A DNA stretch of 17,073 nt, from the NCBI GenBank assembly GCA_023395515.1, contig JAEWZB010000048.1, positions 1-17,073 on the forward strand, given 5' to 3'. The DNA is from Bacillota bacterium (GTDB lineage: Bacteria; Bacillota; Syntrophomonadia; Syntrophomonadales; Syntrophomonadaceae). Position 1 is the stretch's first letter. Each line of letters starts with the position of its first letter. The notes beneath the pieces were generated by a model. It was not told the origin of the DNA. It worked only from the letters and a program-made list of their open reading frames with translations, and did no database searches. Both the position numbers and the translations under genes were made by a program. Positions 14,561 to 17,073 of the stretch are shown piece by piece.

Positions 14561-15185
14561 ACTTTACTGCAACTCCCTTTAAGAGGTTACTCACATTCTC
14601 ACAATAATCCAGAGTTGTTTCGAGATGTTCATAGATTTCTTTCCATTTGATAATATCAACTACATTTTCGGTATGCTCAAAAAGAAGGGCCATCCCTGCT
14701 CTATAAAGATAGTCCCCTTCATGTTCATAACCTCTAATTATTTCACAAGATTCCAGAATTTCTTTATTTTTAGTTCTAATATCAGGCAGTTTAAAAATAG
14801 CTTCTCTAATTTCTTTACAGGCTTCTTCTAAGACCTTAACTAGTTTGAATACATGAGGGTCATTAGTTTTCCCCGCCTTGTATATAACGATTTTTTCCAT
14901 AGTGCCTTGAATATGGTCTAAGACATTATTTAGTTCCCGGCTTAAAAGCAGAATATCTTCCCTATCAAAAGGGGTCACAAAGGAACTATTAATTTGAGCC
15001 ATTACCGTAGCTATGGTCTGGTCACCTTTTTCTTCAAACTCATTAAGCTGGCTTAAATATTCATGAGCTTCGGTTTGGTCTTCAAAATAAGTTTTTAAGA
15101 TGGCTGCTGCATCACAAAGGGCATCGGCTAATTCATCAAAAAAACCAAAAAACTTGTCGTCTCTTGGTTTTAATTTAAATACCAC
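14553..15185 (-). CDS. DUF47 PhoU-like protein, Pit accessory regulator
   Basis: The 210-residue, largely helical protein matches the DUF47/PhoU-like family (E. coli YkaA type): FFDELADALCDAAAILKTYF, a central TPFDREDILLLSRELNNVLD and a C-terminal EIYEHLETTLDYCENVSNLL. The repeated E-x-x-x-D segments of PhoU-type proteins bind metals. Members next to pit genes are thought to modulate phosphate transport. The start is GTG at 15185, eight bases after GAGGAGG. It overlaps pit by eight bases and should be cotranscribed. The 112 bases upstream contain a TATACT near 15250, but no convincing -35. Confidence 0.92.
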   Translation of the reverse strand: MVFKLKPRDDKFFGFFDELADALCDAAAILKTYFEDQTEAHEYLSQLNEFEEKGDQTIATVMAQINSSFVTPFDREDILLLSRELNNVLDHIQGTMEKIVIYKAGKTNDPHVFKLVKVLEEACKEIREAIFKLPDIRTKNKEILESCEIIRGYEHEGDYLYRAGMALLFEHTENVVDIIKWKEIYEHLETTLDYCENVSNLLKGVAVKYV

Positions 15186-15297
15186 TGATAATTCCTCCTC
15201 ATTGCTATATATACCCTTATTTCTAGCTTTTAATTGCCTTATCGATAGTATAACAAAACCCTCGGCTTATCCATGTTAATAATTTGTTAAGAAAAGC

Positions 15298-16602
15298 TTA
15301 AAGGTTCGTAAACATTCGCCGGGCTCGGTCTAAAATGTAAAAAGAACCACAAATAAGCAGATATTCATCCTTATTAAGTTGTTTTAGGCTATAATCAACG
15401 GCCTCTTCAATACTTTCAATAGCCTTAACCGGTTTTTGCGGATACAATTCCCGCCAAATGATTTCTAAGCGCTGCCATTCCTTGCCCCGCCTGCCTTCAG
15501 GTCTGGTAATAACACAACTGGTAGTGTTATTATCCAGGTTTTGCAGAATGCCTTGAGCATCTTTATCATCCACTATTCCACATAAAAGCACTTTAGGTTT
15601 AGCCGGTAATAAACTAGCCAGAGCTTTATTTAATGCTTTAGCTCCGTGAGGATTATGAGCTACATCAGCTATAACTAAAGGGTCTTCATTAATTACTTCC
15701 AAACGTCCTCCAATTTTTAAATGGGCTAAGGCCGTTATAATATCTTCCTTCGAGATATGGTAAGCTTTTTGTTTTAAAACTTCCACCGCAGTTAATGCCG
15801 TAGCTAAGTTCTCCAGTTGGTAATCACCCGCTAAAGAATAATATGCTTTTTCCAATTCTAAAGAGATCATTTTTACCTCAATTTCATAACCTCTTAGTCC
15901 TAAGGGCTGGGCGCTTAGTATTTTAGTCATTACACTTCTATATATAGGAGAACTTTCTTGCTGAGCTTTCTTTTCTATGACCTCGTAAGCCGGGGAACTT
16001 AATTCTCCTATAACTACCGGTACTTCCCGTTTTATAATACCCGCCTTATTGTGCGCCACTTCGGCGATGGAATGACCCAGAAATTCTACATGATCTAGGT
16101 CCACACTAGTTATAATACTAACTTCAGGAATAATTACATTAGTAGAATCATAAAGTCCTCCCATGCCCACTTCCATTACTACCATATCTACCCGGTTATC
16201 CTTAAACCATTGCAGCGCAATAGCAGTTAAAAGCTCAAATTCAGTAGGCCTAACTTTATCATTAACAAAAGTTACGGCAATTACTCTTTCTATTTCATCA
16301 ACATATTTTTTTAATTCCGGGGCAGTTATCATTTCCCCATTAATAGTAAAGCGTTCTAAGTAGGAATGAATATGAGGAGACGTAAATCTCCCCGTTTTAT
16401 ATCCCGCGGCACTAAGTATATTGGCCATAATCAATGAAGTTGAGCCTTTACCATTAGTTCCGCATACATGCACATATTTTAGCCCTGCTTGGGGGTTGCC
16501 TATAGCTTCCAGTAAGGTATTAATTCTTTCCAGACCAGGTTTACTACCTAATGAACTTAAATTATATAAATGTTCTTCTATGAATTTTTCAAAATTTGTA
16601 AT
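15298..16602 (-). CDS. folC: Folylpolyglutamate synthase/dihydrofolate synthase, probable ATT start
   Basis: FolC adds glutamate to dihydropteroate and to reduced folates in the cytoplasm. Motifs: P-loop GTNGKGSTS (48-56), LDHVEFLG, HNKAGIIKRE (about 184-193) and DVAHNPHGAKAL (about 313-324). The first standard start in frame is GTG 16473, five codons before the P-loop glycine, which would remove about 43 residues. Yet the frame upstream encodes a normal FolC N-terminus (GSKPGLERINTLLEAIGNP, then KYVHVCG) back to a TAA stop at 16624-16626, with no ATG, GTG or TTG. ATT at 16602, 12 bases after AAGGAAGG, gives 434 residues, the usual family length, and overlaps valS by 25 bases. A sequencing error or a different rare start remains possible. 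The family call is secure; the start is not. Confidence 0.92.
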   Translation of the reverse strand: MTNFEKFIEEHLYNLSSLGSKPGLERINTLLEAIGNPQAGLKYVHVCGTNGKGSTSLIMANILSAAGYKTGRFTSPHIHSYLERFTINGEMITAPELKKYVDEIERVIAVTFVNDKVRPTEFELLTAIALQWFKDNRVDMVVMEVGMGGLYDSTNVIIPEVSIITSVDLDHVEFLGHSIAEVAHNKAGIIKREVPVVIGELSSPAYEVIEKKAQQESSPIYRSVMTKILSAQPLGLRGYEIEVKMISLELEKAYYSLAGDYQLENLATALTAVEVLKQKAYHISKEDIITALAHLKIGGRLEVINEDPLVIADVAHNPHGAKALNKALASLLPAKPKVLLCGIVDDKDAQGILQNLDNNTTSCVITRPEGRRGKEWQRLEIIWRELYPQKPVKAIESIEEAVDYSLKQLNKDEYLLICGSFYILDRARRMFTNL

Positions 16603-17073
16603 CGTTGTTCTATACCTTCCTTTTTAAGTTTTGCTTCGGTTGCTTTACCTTTTTCCTTCTCTATTACCTCTTGGGGAGCTCTAGCAATAAAGCTTTCATT
16701 GTTAAGTTTAGCGAAAGCTTTTTTTAGTTCTTCTTCCGCATTTTTTAAATCCTTTTCTAAACGGGCCACTTCCTTTTCTACATCAATAACCCCTTCTAAA
16801 GGTACATAAATCTCCCCTAAAGGAGTATGAGCTGATAAAGCTTGTTTAGGTTTAGCAGCTAAACTATCGGCAATACTTAATTCTTTTACATTAGCCATAG
16901 ACTCTATATATGATTTATTCAGAACGAAAGCTTCTTTTTTAGCATCATCGCGCATAACTATTATCGCCTCAATTTTGGCGCCCGGATTAATATTAAATTC
17001 TGCCCTTATATTTCTAATGGCTCTTATAGCTTGCATTATATTTTGCATTTCCTCGATGGCCTCAGGACAAATT
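16578..17073 (-). CDS. valS: Valyl-tRNA synthetase, C-terminal part (5' end outside window)
   Basis: ValRS charges tRNA-Val. Only the end is present: the last part of the anticodon-binding domain (CPEAIEEMQNIMQAIRAIRN, then IRAEFNINPGAKIEAIIVM) and the C-terminal tRNA-binding coiled coil (VDVEKEVARLEKDL-type, about the last 70 residues: LEGVIDVEKEVARLEKDLKN and on to IEQRLQILKNS). The VPLEGVIDVEKE turn before the coiled coil is characteristic of ValRS. The frame is open to the right edge, so catalytic motifs lie outside. Its stop falls inside the proposed start region of folC, and valS-folC order is common in Firmicutes. Confidence 0.93.
   Translation of the reverse strand, partial: ICPEAIEEMQNIMQAIRAIRNIRAEFNINPGAKIEAIIVMRDDAKKEAFVLNKSYIESMANVKELSIADSLAAKPKQALSAHTPLGEIYVPLEGVIDVEKEVARLEKDLKNAEEELKKAFAKLNNESFIARAPQEVIEKEKGKATEAKLKKEGIEQRLQILKNS

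Noticed and set aside
1..17073. Mobile elements, CRISPR arrays, tRNA or rRNA genes, defence systems
   Set aside because: No transposase or integrase fragments, regular spaced repeats or tRNA-like cloverleaf were recognised; the gene content is conserved core functions in one orientation.

Overview
The window is a gene-dense stretch of a low-GC Gram-positive anaerobe, most likely a clostridial Firmicute related to Syntrophomonadales or Peptococcaceae. That placement is inferred from protein style and gene order: valS-folC, rex, a DUF4321 gene, maf-radC-mreBCD-mrdA, minCDE, rodA, and a FixA-type electron-transfer flavoprotein next to a sigma-54 activator. No 16S rRNA or marker search could be run. 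Every supported gene lies on the minus strand, so transcription runs from high to low coordinates. No rRNA, tRNA, CRISPR array, transposase or integrase was seen.

Read in transcription order, the right end (17073 to 15298) holds the 3' end of valS overlapping folC. The folC reading frame contains a normal family N-terminus but no ATG, GTG or TTG start for it; ATT is the best candidate. Next comes a two-gene phosphate unit (15185 to 13571), a PhoU-like DUF47 protein overlapping a Pit-family phosphate transporter. The redox sensor gene rex (13472 to 12843) follows, with a good Rex-box candidate just upstream and a strong terminator behind it.

The central block (12715 to 6553) is a tightly packed cell-shape operon: DUF4321 membrane protein, maf, radC, mreB, mreC, mreD and mrdA (PBP2), ending at a terminator. 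minC-minD-minE (6409 to 4676) follows with its own terminator, then rodA with its own promoter, and a small DUF1232 (YkvA-like) gene ending at a terminator. PBP2, RodA and MreBCD together form the elongation machinery. MinCDE places the division septum. Clustering the two couples wall elongation and division-site selection genetically.

The left end (2723 to 1) is a separate module: a GAF/PAS-AAA+-Fis sigma-54 activator, then a terminator, then a near-consensus -24/-12 promoter reading into a FixA-type ETF beta gene that leaves the window. The arrangement suggests that the activator switches on an electron-transfer flavoprotein operon in response to a metabolite sensed by its N-terminal domains.

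Most of the content is conserved core biology, and I do not see a clearly undescribed system. The points that deserve a second look are the folC start, the sigma-54/ETF control unit, a charged insert and an acidic low-complexity tail in PBP2, a near-perfect GC-rich hairpin inside mreC, and the Rex-box upstream of rex.
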